The notes: generated from the letters alone by a model not told the origin. A stretch of DNA of 7,610 bases from Oscillospiraceae bacterium (GCA_003505905.1 DNXM01000188.1:497-8106), one strand, 5' to 3'. Shown: positions 1-6,690, counted from the first letter of the stretch. Made by a program: numbers and translations.

Positions 1-635
1 TTGTTGAAGCCGTATAAAATGAAGTCAATCGCCTTGGAAGAAACGAAAATGACAATGGCGGCATACAGCGCACTTTCGACACTTTTGAACACAATCGCCG
101 CAATCAGCACGATGGTGATGTCGGCAATCATAATCACCGTGCCATAGGAAATATGGGGCTTCCACAAGCGCAACAGCTTGCCCAACACATCCGTGCCGCC
201 CGTGGTAGCTCCACGGTAAAGCACCAACGCAACGCCGATGCCCGAGCAGGCACCGCCGAAAACGGCGGCTAAAAGCGTGTCGCCCGTGTAAACATAGGGG
301 GCGGAAAACAGAGCGACCACATCAATCATGACGGAGAGCATGGCGGTTGCCCACAAACTGCGAAATACAAACCGCTTGCCGACAAAAAACCAAGACAAAA
401 CAAAAAGCGGAATGTTCAGCGCAAAGTTGACCGCACCGACAGGCAGCTTTGTCAAATAGTTCACCACAATGGCAAGACCGGAAAAACCGCCCTGCGCAAT
501 TTGATTGGGAACATTGAAAATGTTGATGGCAATCGCATAGAAAAAGCATCCAATCAACCACACAAGATTGTCAATTAAAAATTCTTTCACATCTTGCTTT
601 TTCACGCTTTTCAGCTTGTTTTGCAATTTGTTCAT
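1..635 (-). CDS. YitT/DUF161-family membrane protein, partial (C-terminal end outside window)
   Basis: This is a polytopic membrane protein of the YitT family (DUF161, usually followed by a soluble DUF2179 domain), whose biochemical role is unknown. The 211 residues present begin with a charged N-terminus (MNKLQNKLKSVKKQDVKEF) and continue with roughly six hydrophobic stretches, about residues 24-44, 50-64, 68-86, 94-112, 120-140 and 165-205. Family hallmarks are the GGFSGLA motif at 49-55 and RGATTGGTDVLGKLL at 141-155. The frame is open to the window edge, so the rest of the C-terminus, including any DUF2179 domain, is missing from this window. The ATG at 635 is preceded by AAAGGTG at 642-648 with 6 nt spacing. 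That ribosome binding site lies in the last codons of mrnC, whose stop is 1 nt away, so translation is probably coupled. The family assignment is firm; transport of any particular substrate would be a guess. Confidence 0.9.
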   Translation of the reverse strand, partial: MNKLQNKLKSVKKQDVKEFLIDNLVWLIGCFFYAIAINIFNVPNQIAQGGFSGLAIVVNYLTKLPVGAVNFALNIPLFVLSWFFVGKRFVFRSLWATAMLSVMIDVVALFSAPYVYTGDTLLAAVFGGACSGIGVALVLYRGATTGGTDVLGKLLRLWKPHISYGTVIMIADITIVLIAAIVFKSVESALYAAIVIFVSSKAIDFILYGFN

Positions 636-636
636 G

Positions 637-1035
637 TTATTCACCTTTGCAGATTGTATCAAACAATTCACGAAGTCGTTCAATGCTTCCGTTCAGGTAC
701 AGCCAACCGAACAGGGCTTCAAATCCTGTTGCGCTGTGGTATTGTGCCGTGGTTGCACCCTTGGGAATGTGCGACACATGAGCGTTTCGCCCACGCTTAA
801 AGGCCTGCAGTTCGTCCTCGGTGAGCAGCGGCATAATGCGCTCCATTGCTTTGGCTTGCGCCTGTGCGCTGACATAGCCGACGGCTCCCCGGTGCAAATC
901 TTCGGTTTTTCGTTCATCCGATAACGCCAAATGCTCCCGCACCATCACTTCATACACCGCATCGCCCAAAAATGCGAGGGAAATCGGGCTGAGTGTGTTC
1001 GGGCGACAGGCGTTGTCGTTTAATAATCGGTTCAA
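637..1035 (-). CDS. mrnC: Mini-ribonuclease III (MrnC)
   Basis: Mini-III is a dimeric RNase III-like endonuclease that lacks the double-stranded RNA-binding domain. In Bacillus subtilis it matures the ends of 23S rRNA. The 132-residue length fits the family. Recognisable segments are LAFLGDAVYEV at 20-30 with the metal-binding Asp25, the KRGRNAH segment at 80-86, and ATGFEALFGWLYL at 102-114 with Glu106 in the second acidic site. The start is a TTG at 1035. No ATG alternative lies upstream in frame, and GGAGGA (1041-1046) sits 5 nt ahead. The gene begins 12 nt after the obg stop and ends 1 nt before the YitT start. In many Firmicutes mrnC sits beside cysS and rlmB, so its position behind obg, another 50S factor, is a different but functionally sensible placement. 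Confidence 0.95.
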   Translation of the reverse strand: MNRLLNDNACRPNTLSPISLAFLGDAVYEVMVREHLALSDERKTEDLHRGAVGYVSAQAQAKAMERIMPLLTEDELQAFKRGRNAHVSHIPKGATTAQYHSATGFEALFGWLYLNGSIERLRELFDTICKGE

Positions 1036-1040
1036 TTTGT

Positions 1041-1046
1041 TCCTCC
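1041..1046 (-). promoter_or_regulatory. Ribosome binding site of mrnC supporting a TTG start
   Basis: The minus strand reads GGAGGA followed by ACAAA and then TTG. This near-perfect Shine-Dalgarno, at ideal spacing, is what supports the non-ATG start of mrnC. It lies directly after the obg stop codon (1050-1048). Confidence 0.8.
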
Positions 1047-1047
1047 G

Positions 1048-2319
1048 TTAGGAAATATAATCAAATTCAAAGTCATAGATGACAACGGTGTTGCCCTCTT
1101 GAATGCCATGCTCCACCAAGCTGTCTAAAATACCACTGGTTTCCAAAACACGCTGGAAGTATTGCATGGATTCATAGTCCTCCAAATCGGTGCGCTGCAG
1201 GATTTTCAACAGCCATTCCGCTTCGACAAAATAGACATCGTCTTCCACACGGATGTTGAAACGCTGACCCTTTTCAATCGGCATATCCGCCTGTGTGATT
1301 TTTTCGCTTTCATAGCGCACAACAGGGGGAAGCTTGGCAAGCTCTCTCGCTACGGCGTTGATGACATCCTGTGTGCCCTCGGCAATGGGAGCGCACATAC
1401 GGAAGAATTCGTAGCCGTGCTCTTTCATGTAGTTTTCCAGGCGTTCCAGCTGTTCATCCGTAGCAAGGTCAATTTTGTTTGCCACAACAATTTGCTTGCG
1501 GGTTGACAATTCGGCATTAAATTTTTCAAGCTCCAAATTGATTTTTTCAAAGTCCTCAATCGGGTCACGGCCTTCGCTTCCGGCGGCGTCGACAATATGT
1601 ACGAGCATGCGGCAACGCTCGACATGGCGTAAAAATTCGTGTCCAAGCCCGATTCCGTCACTTGCGCCCTCAATCAGACCGGGAATGTCGGCAATCACAA
1701 ACGAATTGCCTTCGCCCATGCTCACAACACCCAAAACGGGGGTTAGCGTGGTAAAATGATAATCGGCAATAATCGGCTTGGCTTGACTGACAACCGAAAT
1801 GAAGCTGGATTTTCCGACATTCGGAAAACCGAGCAGACCCACATCGGCAATCAGCTTTAATTCAAGCGACAGCTCCCATTCTTCGCCCGGCGCACCGCTT
1901 TTGGCAAAGCGCGGTGTTTGACGGGTCGGAGTGGCAAAATGCGGGTTGCCCCAGCCGCCTTTTCCACCCTTGGCGGCAATGAACGGCTTGTCGTCCGATA
2001 AATCGGCTAAAATTTTGCCTGTGGCAACATCCTTGACAACGGTGCCCAACGGCACACGAATGATTAAATCTTCGCCCTTTTTGCCGTTGCGGTGACCTGC
2101 CGAGCCGTTTGCACCCGGCATGGCGGTGTATTTTCTCTTGTAGCGGAAATCGGCAAGGGTGGAAAGGTTGGTGTCCACCCGGAAAACAACATCGCCGCCT
2201 TTTCCGCCGTCGCCGCCGTCCGGACCGCCGGAGGCAACGAATTTTTCACGGTGGAATGCAACGGCACCGTCGCCGCCTTTTCCGCCTTTAACGGTGATTT
2301 TTGCAATATCGACAAACAT
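1048..2319 (-). CDS. obg: GTPase Obg (ObgE/CgtA), 50S ribosome assembly factor
   Basis: Obg is an essential GTPase that binds the 50S subunit late in assembly and responds to (p)ppGpp. The 423 residues show all three domains. The glycine-rich Obg fold is at about 1-158, with GGKGGDG (12-18), GGDGGKGGDVVF (35-46) and GGKGGWGN (118-125). The GTPase domain is at about 159-335, with P-loop GFPNVGKSS at 164-172, switch I FTTLTP at 189-194, DIPG at 211-214 and NKID at 281-284. The Obg C-terminal OCT domain, at about 352-423, ends in YDFEFDYIS. The G5 loop reads MCAP (308-311) where many relatives have an SA dipeptide. The ATG at 2319 has AGGA at 2327-2330 with 7 nt spacing. The gene follows the DUF1015 gene by 17 nt and precedes mrnC by 12 nt. 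The usual Firmicutes partners rplU and rpmA are not beside it. Confidence 0.98.
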   Translation of the reverse strand: MFVDIAKITVKGGKGGDGAVAFHREKFVASGGPDGGDGGKGGDVVFRVDTNLSTLADFRYKRKYTAMPGANGSAGHRNGKKGEDLIIRVPLGTVVKDVATGKILADLSDDKPFIAAKGGKGGWGNPHFATPTRQTPRFAKSGAPGEEWELSLELKLIADVGLLGFPNVGKSSFISVVSQAKPIIADYHFTTLTPVLGVVSMGEGNSFVIADIPGLIEGASDGIGLGHEFLRHVERCRMLVHIVDAAGSEGRDPIEDFEKINLELEKFNAELSTRKQIVVANKIDLATDEQLERLENYMKEHGYEFFRMCAPIAEGTQDVINAVARELAKLPPVVRYESEKITQADMPIEKGQRFNIRVEDDVYFVEAEWLLKILQRTDLEDYESMQYFQRVLETSGILDSLVEHGIQEGNTVVIYDFEFDYIS

Positions 2320-2336
2320 AGTGAGTTCCTTTTTCG

Positions 2337-3578
2337 TTAAATTTCGTGAATGAACAGACCGCTGAGCAGCTTCGGCTCAAACCAAGTAGATTTCGGGGGC
2401 ATGACCATGCCGGCATCGGCAATCGCCGTCAAATCGTCAAGCGTGGTCGGGTACATGGAGAAAGCAAGCCGCATATCGCTTTCTGCACGGCGCTCCAATT
2501 CCTTTAAGCCACGGATACCGCCGACAAAGTCAATGCGTGCATCGGTTCTCGGGTCAGTAATGCCCAAAATCGGTGCAATCAAATTGTTTTGCAAAATCGA
2601 AACATCCAATCTTGCAACAGGGTCGTTTTCGTCAAAGGTTCCTTCCTTTGCGGTCAGACAGTACCATTTTCCCTCACAGAACATACCGAAGGTGTGCTTT
2701 TCATTCGGACGGAACGGCTCGTCGGAATCCACAAAGCGGAAGCTGAAGCTTTCGCTCAAACGGGTGAGAAGCTGGTTGAGTGTTAAACCGTTGAGGTCGC
2801 AGATAACGCGATTGTAGTCCATAATCGCAAGCTCTTCGCAGGGGAACGAAACCGCCAAGAAGAAGTTGAATTCCTCTTCGCCCGTGTAATGCGGGTTTTC
2901 TTCACGGCGTTTTAAGCCGACCTTGACAGCGGAAGCACAGCGATGGTGTCCGTCTGCAATATATAGGCAGTCCAAAGCGGAAAACGCATCGGACAAGGCG
3001 GCGATTACGCTCTCGTCGTCAATCACCCAAACGGTTTGCTCTACATTATCGGCAGAGAAATCGTAAATCGGCTCGTGCTCGGCTTTCCATTGCTCGGTGA
3101 GGCTTTGGATTGCATCGCCGTTTTTGTAGGTCAAGAAAATCGGACCCGTGTGAGCGTTGCAGGTGTCCACATGACGGATACGGTCCTGTTCCTTTTCTTC
3201 ACGGGTGTGCTCGTGCTTTTTGATGCGGTTGTTGATGTAATCGTCAATCGAAGCACAGCCGACAACGCCCGTTTGACTTCTGCCGTCCATAATCTGACGG
3301 TAGAGAAAGAAGCAGGGCTTATCGTCCTTTTGGCAAACACCTTTTTCGACCAAAGCCCTCAAGTTTTCACTTGCTTTTTGATAAACGGCATCGCTGTATA
3401 AATCCGTGCCGTCGGGCAGGTCGATTTCCGCTTTGTCAACATGAAGAAAGGAATTGGGGTTACCCTCAACGGCAATTGCGGCTTCCTTGCTGTTCATCAC
3501 ATCGTAGGGAAGAGCGGCGACTTGGGAAGCGTATTCGGGTAACGGGCGGACGGCGCTGAAAGCTTTGAAAACAGCCAT
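2337..3578 (-). CDS. DUF1015 family protein (function unknown)
   Basis: This 413-residue protein matches the DUF1015 family across its length. The characteristic segments are LPYDVM at 23-28, IKKHEHTREEKEQDR at 119-133, YIADGHHRCASA at 206-217 and the C-terminal MPPKSTWFEPKLLSGLF at 393-409. No signal peptide or membrane segment is visible, so it should be cytosolic. From memory, relatives in Clostridia often sit beside serA and serC, and the DGHHR motif recalls the ParB/sulfiredoxin-like fold of free-serine kinases. A serine or phosphoserine link is therefore a reasonable but unproven inference. The frame stays open to an upstream start at 3641. I chose the ATG at 3578 because AAAGGAG (3588-3594) lies 9 nt ahead and because conserved family sequence begins there. 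It is the first gene of the leftward operon, 17 nt ahead of obg. Confidence 0.92.
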   Translation of the reverse strand: MAVFKAFSAVRPLPEYASQVAALPYDVMNSKEAAIAVEGNPNSFLHVDKAEIDLPDGTDLYSDAVYQKASENLRALVEKGVCQKDDKPCFFLYRQIMDGRSQTGVVGCASIDDYINNRIKKHEHTREEKEQDRIRHVDTCNAHTGPIFLTYKNGDAIQSLTEQWKAEHEPIYDFSADNVEQTVWVIDDESVIAALSDAFSALDCLYIADGHHRCASAVKVGLKRREENPHYTGEEEFNFFLAVSFPCEELAIMDYNRVICDLNGLTLNQLLTRLSESFSFRFVDSDEPFRPNEKHTFGMFCEGKWYCLTAKEGTFDENDPVARLDVSILQNNLIAPILGITDPRTDARIDFVGGIRGLKELERRAESDMRLAFSMYPTTLDDLTAIADAGMVMPPKSTWFEPKLLSGLFIHEI

Positions 3579-3587
3579 AAAAATAAT

Positions 3588-3594
3588 CTCCTTT
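3588..3594 (-). promoter_or_regulatory. Ribosome binding site deciding the DUF1015 start
   Basis: The minus strand reads AAAGGAG, 9 nt before the ATG at 3578. It falls inside the longer open frame that begins at 3641 and so argues for the shorter 413-residue protein. Confidence 0.8.
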
Positions 3595-3612
3595 GAGAAC
3601 ACGATTTTTTCC

Positions 3613-3639
3613 GTGCGAAACGAAAGGGAGTGGTCGCAC
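3613..3639 (-). repeat. Inverted repeat in the DUF1015 operon leader
   Basis: GTGCGA (3613-3618) and TCGCAC (3634-3639) are perfect 6-nt inverted arms around a 15-nt loop. In the leftward transcript this would be a 5' leader hairpin about 20 nt upstream of the ribosome binding site. As DNA it could be an operator. No U-tract follows on either strand, so it is not an intrinsic terminator. With arms of only 6 nt, chance occurrence is possible. Confidence 0.4.
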
Positions 3640-3649
3640 ATTCATACAG

Positions 3650-3677
3650 TTTATAAGTTACAACATTTTCAAAACAA
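3650..3677 (-). promoter_or_regulatory. Candidate promoter of the leftward DUF1015-obg-mrnC-yitT operon
   Basis: The minus strand shows TTGTTT (3677-3672), a 16-nt spacer and TATAAA (3655-3650), which would start transcription near 3643. The -10 match is good and the -35 weak. A better -35, TTGACT at 3683-3678, is 22 nt from that -10, which is too far. This is the best candidate I can find rather than a secure call. Confidence 0.35.
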
Positions 3678-3732
3678 AGTCAACAATTCCATTACTAATA
3701 TAGAACAAACAAGAAAAAATAATAGAAAAGTA

Positions 3733-3761
3733 GTGACATTTCATAAATCTTGTGCTATAAT
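3733..3761 (+). promoter_or_regulatory. Sigma-A-type promoter of the phoH operon
   Basis: GTGACA (3733-3738) matches the -35 consensus at five of six positions. A spacer of exactly 17 nt follows, then a perfect TATAAT (3756-3761). The spacer ends in TGC, which gives an extended -10 (TGnTATAAT). Transcription should start near 3768 and leave a leader of about 27 nt before the phoH ATG. A constitutive housekeeping promoter of this strength fits a ribosome-assembly operon. Confidence 0.8.
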
Positions 3762-3783
3762 TTTGTAAAAATTGACATTATAC

Positions 3784-3789
3784 AAGGGG
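3784..3789 (+). promoter_or_regulatory. Ribosome binding site deciding the phoH start
   Basis: AAGGGG lies 5 nt before the ATG at 3795. The open frame extends up to a TTG at 3750, but that codon is upstream of the -10 hexamer (3756-3761) and would not be in the transcript. Confidence 0.65.
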
Positions 3790-3794
3790 CCTTT

Positions 3795-4769
3795 ATGTTG
3801 TTTGAGCAAACCATCAGTATTGAGAGAATGGAGCACGCCGTCAGTCTGTTCGGCAGCTTTGATGAGAATATTCGAAAAATCGAGGGCGAATACGGTGTTT
3901 CGGTTGTCAGCCGCGGTTCGGAGCTGAAGGTTTCGGGTGAAGCGGAGATGGTTTCCAAAGCGGTGCGAACCATTACGGGTTTGCTCACGCTCATCAATAA
4001 GGGCGAAGCATTGACCGACCAAAATGTGCGTTATGTGATGACGCTTGTCAATGAGGGCAGTGAAGAGCGGCTTTCGACCATGAGCAACGACTGCGTCTGC
4101 ATCACCGCAAGAGGTAAGCCGGTCAAGCCGAAAACGCTCGGTCAGAAGAACTATATCGAAGCCATTCGCAACAATACGATTGTATTCGGTGTCGGACCTG
4201 CCGGCACAGGTAAAACCTATTTGGCGGTGGCCATGGCGGTGAATGCGTTTCGTGCTAAAGAAGTCAATCGCATCATTTTGACTCGCCCTGCGGTGGAGGC
4301 AGGCGAAAAATTGGGCTTCCTGCCCGGTGATTTACAGCAAAAGGTTGACCCGTATCTGCGTCCGCTGTACGATGCGTTGTTTGATATGCTCGGTGCGGAA
4401 AATTTTCAGCGATATCAAGAACGAGGGAGTATCGAGGTTGCACCGCTTGCCTACATGAGAGGGCGCACGCTTGATGACAGCTTTGTTATTTTGGATGAGG
4501 CGCAGAACACGACGCCCGAGCAGATGAAAATGTTCCTGACCCGTTTGGGCTTCAATTCCAAAATGGTGATTACGGGCGACATCACGCAAATTGATTTGCC
4601 GGACGGAAAGCGTTCTGGCTTAATTGAAGTGGTTCGGATTTTGAAGAATATCGACGATATCGAAAGCATCACATTCAACGACAAAGATGTGGTTCGTCAT
4701 AAGCTGGTGCAGGATATCGTAAAGGCTTATCAAAAGTACGATGAGCGCAAAAAGAATGAGAAAAAGTGA
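3795..4769 (+). CDS. phoH: PhoH family protein (PhoH/YbeZ-type P-loop ATPase)
   Basis: This cytosolic P-loop NTPase of the PhoH/YbeZ group is typically encoded next to YbeY and thought to act with it in rRNA processing or RNA quality control. The 324-residue length matches the family. A small KH-like N-terminal region at about 1-70 precedes the ATPase domain at about 105-320. Key motifs are Walker A GPAGTGKT at 134-141, RPAVEAGEKLGFLPGDLQQK at 164-183, Walker B VILDEAQNTT at 231-240 and the sensor-like TGDITQIDLP at 260-269, all intact. The C-terminus is lysine-rich. The start at 3795 is fixed by the promoter and Shine-Dalgarno positions. It opens the rightward operon, and ybeY follows after 17 nt. 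In B. subtilis and many clostridia pgpH lies between these two genes; here it is absent. Confidence 0.96.
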   Translation: MLFEQTISIERMEHAVSLFGSFDENIRKIEGEYGVSVVSRGSELKVSGEAEMVSKAVRTITGLLTLINKGEALTDQNVRYVMTLVNEGSEERLSTMSNDCVCITARGKPVKPKTLGQKNYIEAIRNNTIVFGVGPAGTGKTYLAVAMAVNAFRAKEVNRIILTRPAVEAGEKLGFLPGDLQQKVDPYLRPLYDALFDMLGAENFQRYQERGSIEVAPLAYMRGRTLDDSFVILDEAQNTTPEQMKMFLTRLGFNSKMVITGDITQIDLPDGKRSGLIEVVRILKNIDDIESITFNDKDVVRHKLVQDIVKAYQKYDERKKNEKK

Positions 4770-4786
4770 AGAGAGAGGTGTAGAGA

Positions 4787-5308
4787 ATGATTAAGAAAAA
4801 CAAGGTGAAGGTCAGCATTTTTGATGAACAAGCCACTGTGAAGGTGCCGACAGGGATGCGTATGCTCGTGCGCCGCAGCTGTACTGCCGTGTTGGTGAAC
4901 GAGGGGTTTGCCGACCCGGCAGAGGTGAGCGTTACCTTTGTCGATGATGAGCGAATCCACGAATTGAACAAAGAGTTTCGGAAGATTGATTCTTCAACCG
5001 ATGTTTTGTCGTTTCCGCTCGGTGAAAACGGCGAATACGATACCAACCCCGAAACGGGTGCAAAAATGCTCGGCGATGTGGTCATTTCCTTGGAGCACGC
5101 CGTGGCGCAGGCACAGCTTTATGAACATACCCTACAGCGTGAAGTTGCTTTTCTGACGGTTCACTCCATGCTTCATTTGCTCGGCTACGACCATGTCAAC
5201 GGCGGTTTGGAGCGTGTGCGTATGCGTGAAAAAGAGGAAGAGGTGCTCACCAAGCTCGGTCTGCACCGCACAAGCAGTTATTATTTGGCCGAGGATGACG
5301 AAGTGTAA
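4787..5308 (+). CDS. ybeY: Endoribonuclease YbeY (rRNA maturation factor)
   Basis: YbeY is a zinc-dependent single-strand endoribonuclease needed for 16S rRNA 3' end maturation and late 30S quality control. The 173-residue protein carries the full H-x3-H-x5-H zinc site, HSMLHLLGYDH at 126-136 (His126, His130, His136). It also has the conserved NKEFRKIDSSTDVLSFPLG at 61-79, which contains the family's conserved arginine (Arg65), and LGDVVIS at 95-101. The ATG at 4787 follows GAGGTG (4775-4780) by 6 nt. The stop overlaps the dgkA start by one base (TAATG), so the two are probably translationally coupled. Adjacency to phoH is the widespread YbeY-YbeZ arrangement. Confidence 0.97.
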   Translation: MIKKNKVKVSIFDEQATVKVPTGMRMLVRRSCTAVLVNEGFADPAEVSVTFVDDERIHELNKEFRKIDSSTDVLSFPLGENGEYDTNPETGAKMLGDVVISLEHAVAQAQLYEHTLQREVAFLTVHSMLHLLGYDHVNGGLERVRMREKEEEVLTKLGLHRTSSYYLAEDDEV

Positions 5309-5793
5309 TGAAAGCTTTTCTTAAAGGGTTCACCTATGCCTTTCACGGTGTGCTGTACGGCATATTGAGTGAGCGGAATATGCGGGTGCATTTGTCCGTG
5401 CTCGCTTACATGGTTTTCTTTTTGACCCGATACGACTTTTTTCAGGTGTCAAAAACGCAGCTTGCCGTGCTGATGCTTGCGGCAGGTGTCGTTTTGGCGG
5501 CGGAATACATCAACACCGCCATTGAGCGAACCGTGGATACCGCCACAAAGGGTGAGCGGTGCGAAACGGCTCGTATTGCCAAAGACACGGCGGCGGGAGC
5601 GGTTTTGATAACGGCAATTTTTGCGGTAGCGGTTGGCGTTTTGATTTTGTTTCAGCCGGAGGCGTTTCGTGCGCTGTTTGCCTATTTTGCGGCTTCTCCG
5701 CTGAAAATTCTGCTGTTTGCCGTCAGCTTTGTTTTGGCGCTTTTGTTTATTTTTGTCAGTCCCTCACGATATTTGAAAAATTTCAGGAGATAA
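5308..5793 (+). CDS. dgkA: Diacylglycerol kinase / undecaprenol kinase family membrane protein (DgkA)
   Basis: DgkA is a small integral membrane kinase. Gram-positive members mainly phosphorylate undecaprenol, feeding the lipid carrier for cell wall synthesis, although diacylglycerol is the Escherichia coli substrate. The conserved SERNMRVH at 21-28, AAEYINTAIERTVD at 64-77 (Glu66, Asn69, Glu73) and AKDTAAGAVL at 91-100 (Asp93) carry the catalytic and metal-binding residues. Membrane segments lie at about 29-46, 51-69 and 96-115. After that usual three-helix core, the protein continues past the typical length of about 120-130 to 161 residues. It adds a fourth hydrophobic stretch at about 132-150 and a basic tail (SRYLKNFRR). 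The start overlaps the ybeY stop. The nearest purine-rich site, GAGGA (5291-5295), is 12 nt away, so reinitiation after ybeY is likely. Substrate preference cannot be read from sequence. Confidence 0.93.
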   Translation: MKAFLKGFTYAFHGVLYGILSERNMRVHLSVLAYMVFFLTRYDFFQVSKTQLAVLMLAAGVVLAAEYINTAIERTVDTATKGERCETARIAKDTAAGAVLITAIFAVAVGVLILFQPEAFRALFAYFAASPLKILLFAVSFVLALLFIFVSPSRYLKNFRR

Positions 5794-5796
5794 CGA

Positions 5797-6690
5797 ATGA
5801 ATCAGCAAAAAACAGCTTTTATTGCCATTGTCGGTTGCCCGAATGTCGGAAAATCCTCAATTTTGAACCGCTTGCTCGGCGAAAAAATCGCCATTGTGTC
5901 CGATAAACCGCAGACGACTCGCACCCGAATCATGGGTGTGCTGACCGAGGGTGAAACCCAGTTGGTGTTCACCGATACCCCCGGCTTTCACCGCCCGAAA
6001 ACGAAGCTGGGTGAAAAAATGATTCAAGCGGTGGATGACAGCATTTCGGGCGTGGATGCGTGCCTGCTGGTTGTTGAACCGAAGGGCGAGCTTCGTCCGG
6101 CGGAGGAAGAACTCATCAAAAAGTTCATCAAGCTGAAAGCACCCGTGGTGCTTGCGATTAACAAGGTTGACACCGTGCCGAACAAGGAAGAGCTGATGCA
6201 GCGCATTCTGCGGTTTTCCCGGCTTTATCCGTTTGCGGCGATTGTTCCCGTGTCCGCCGCCAAGGGCGACAACATGAGCGAATTGAAGCAGGAACTGATG
6301 AATTTAGCGGAAGACGGTATTCACTATTTTCCCGAAGATACGCTGACCGACCAGCCCGAACGGGTGTTGGCGGCGGAAATGATTCGAGAAAAGATTTTGC
6401 GTTGTCTGGATAAAGAAATTCCGCACGGAACAGCTGTGAGCATTGAAAAAATGCGGGAGCGTGACGATAGCGAAATCGTCGATATCGAAGCGATTATTTA
6501 TTGCGAAAAAGAGAGCCATAAAGGCATTATTATCGGAAAAGGCGGTGCGATGCTCAAACGCATTTCCACCCGTGCCCGAGAGGATATGGAAAATTTCTTT
6601 GACTGCAAAGTCAATTTGAAATGTTGGGTGAAAGTCAAAGAAGATTGGCGAAACCGTGAAGGATTGATTCACAATTTCGGTTTGGATTGA
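5797..6690 (+). CDS. era: GTPase Era, 30S ribosome assembly factor
   Basis: Era is an essential GTPase that binds near the 3' end of 16S rRNA and guides 30S maturation. The 297-residue length is typical. The GTPase domain has P-loop GCPNVGKSS at 13-21, switch I KPQTTRTRI at 37-45, DTPGFH at 60-65, NKVD at 122-125 and SAAKG at 153-157. The C-terminal KH domain includes HKGIIIGKGG at 241-250 and ends in KVKEDWRNREGLIHNFGLD. The ATG at 5797 lies 3 nt after the dgkA stop, with AGGAGA (5785-5790) 6 nt upstream. In B. subtilis cdd, encoding cytidine deaminase, separates dgkA and era; it is missing here. A 100-nt non-coding stretch follows before yqzL. Confidence 0.98.
   Translation: MNQQKTAFIAIVGCPNVGKSSILNRLLGEKIAIVSDKPQTTRTRIMGVLTEGETQLVFTDTPGFHRPKTKLGEKMIQAVDDSISGVDACLLVVEPKGELRPAEEELIKKFIKLKAPVVLAINKVDTVPNKEELMQRILRFSRLYPFAAIVPVSAAKGDNMSELKQELMNLAEDGIHYFPEDTLTDQPERVLAAEMIREKILRCLDKEIPHGTAVSIEKMRERDDSEIVDIEAIIYCEKESHKGIIIGKGGAMLKRISTRAREDMENFFDCKVNLKCWVKVKEDWRNREGLIHNFGLD

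Larger units (their letters stand above)
3579..3794. promoter_or_regulatory. Divergent intergenic control region between the DUF1015-obg and phoH operons
   Basis: This 216-nt stretch has no supported gene. It is clearly richer in A and T than the flanking coding sequence, especially 3640-3780. It must carry the promoters of both operons. A strong rightward promoter can be read directly at 3733-3761. The leftward one is less clear, with a candidate at 3650-3677. An inverted repeat at 3613-3639 lies between the leftward candidate promoter and the DUF1015 ribosome binding site. I see no terminator, as expected for head-to-head transcription units. Confidence 0.75.

Noticed and set aside
568..924. 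Plus-strand frame of 118 codons with a hydrophobic N-terminus
   Set aside because: Antisense to mrnC and the start of the YitT gene, both supported by family motifs and ribosome binding sites. The hydrophobic stretch is a reverse-strand artefact.
2159..2353. Proline-rich repeats on the plus strand that look like a low-complexity protein
   Set aside because: They are the reverse complement of the glycine-rich Obg fold, where GGN codons read as CCN on the other strand.
2350..2817. Plus-strand open frame of 155 codons
   Set aside because: Antisense to the conserved DUF1015 C-terminal half; no motif and no ribosome binding site supporting a start.
3579..3641. Longer DUF1015 start adding 21 residues
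   Set aside because: The extension would run over the leader inverted repeat and the strong ribosome binding site, and conserved sequence starts at the internal ATG.
3772..3777. TTGACA just upstream of phoH as a second -35
   Set aside because: No acceptable -10 hexamer occurs 15-19 nt downstream, and the start codon would fall inside the promoter.
4675..5085. Minus-strand open frame of 136 codons across phoH and ybeY
   Set aside because: Antisense to two conserved genes. The serine- and threonine-rich composition is what the opposite strand of these genes produces.
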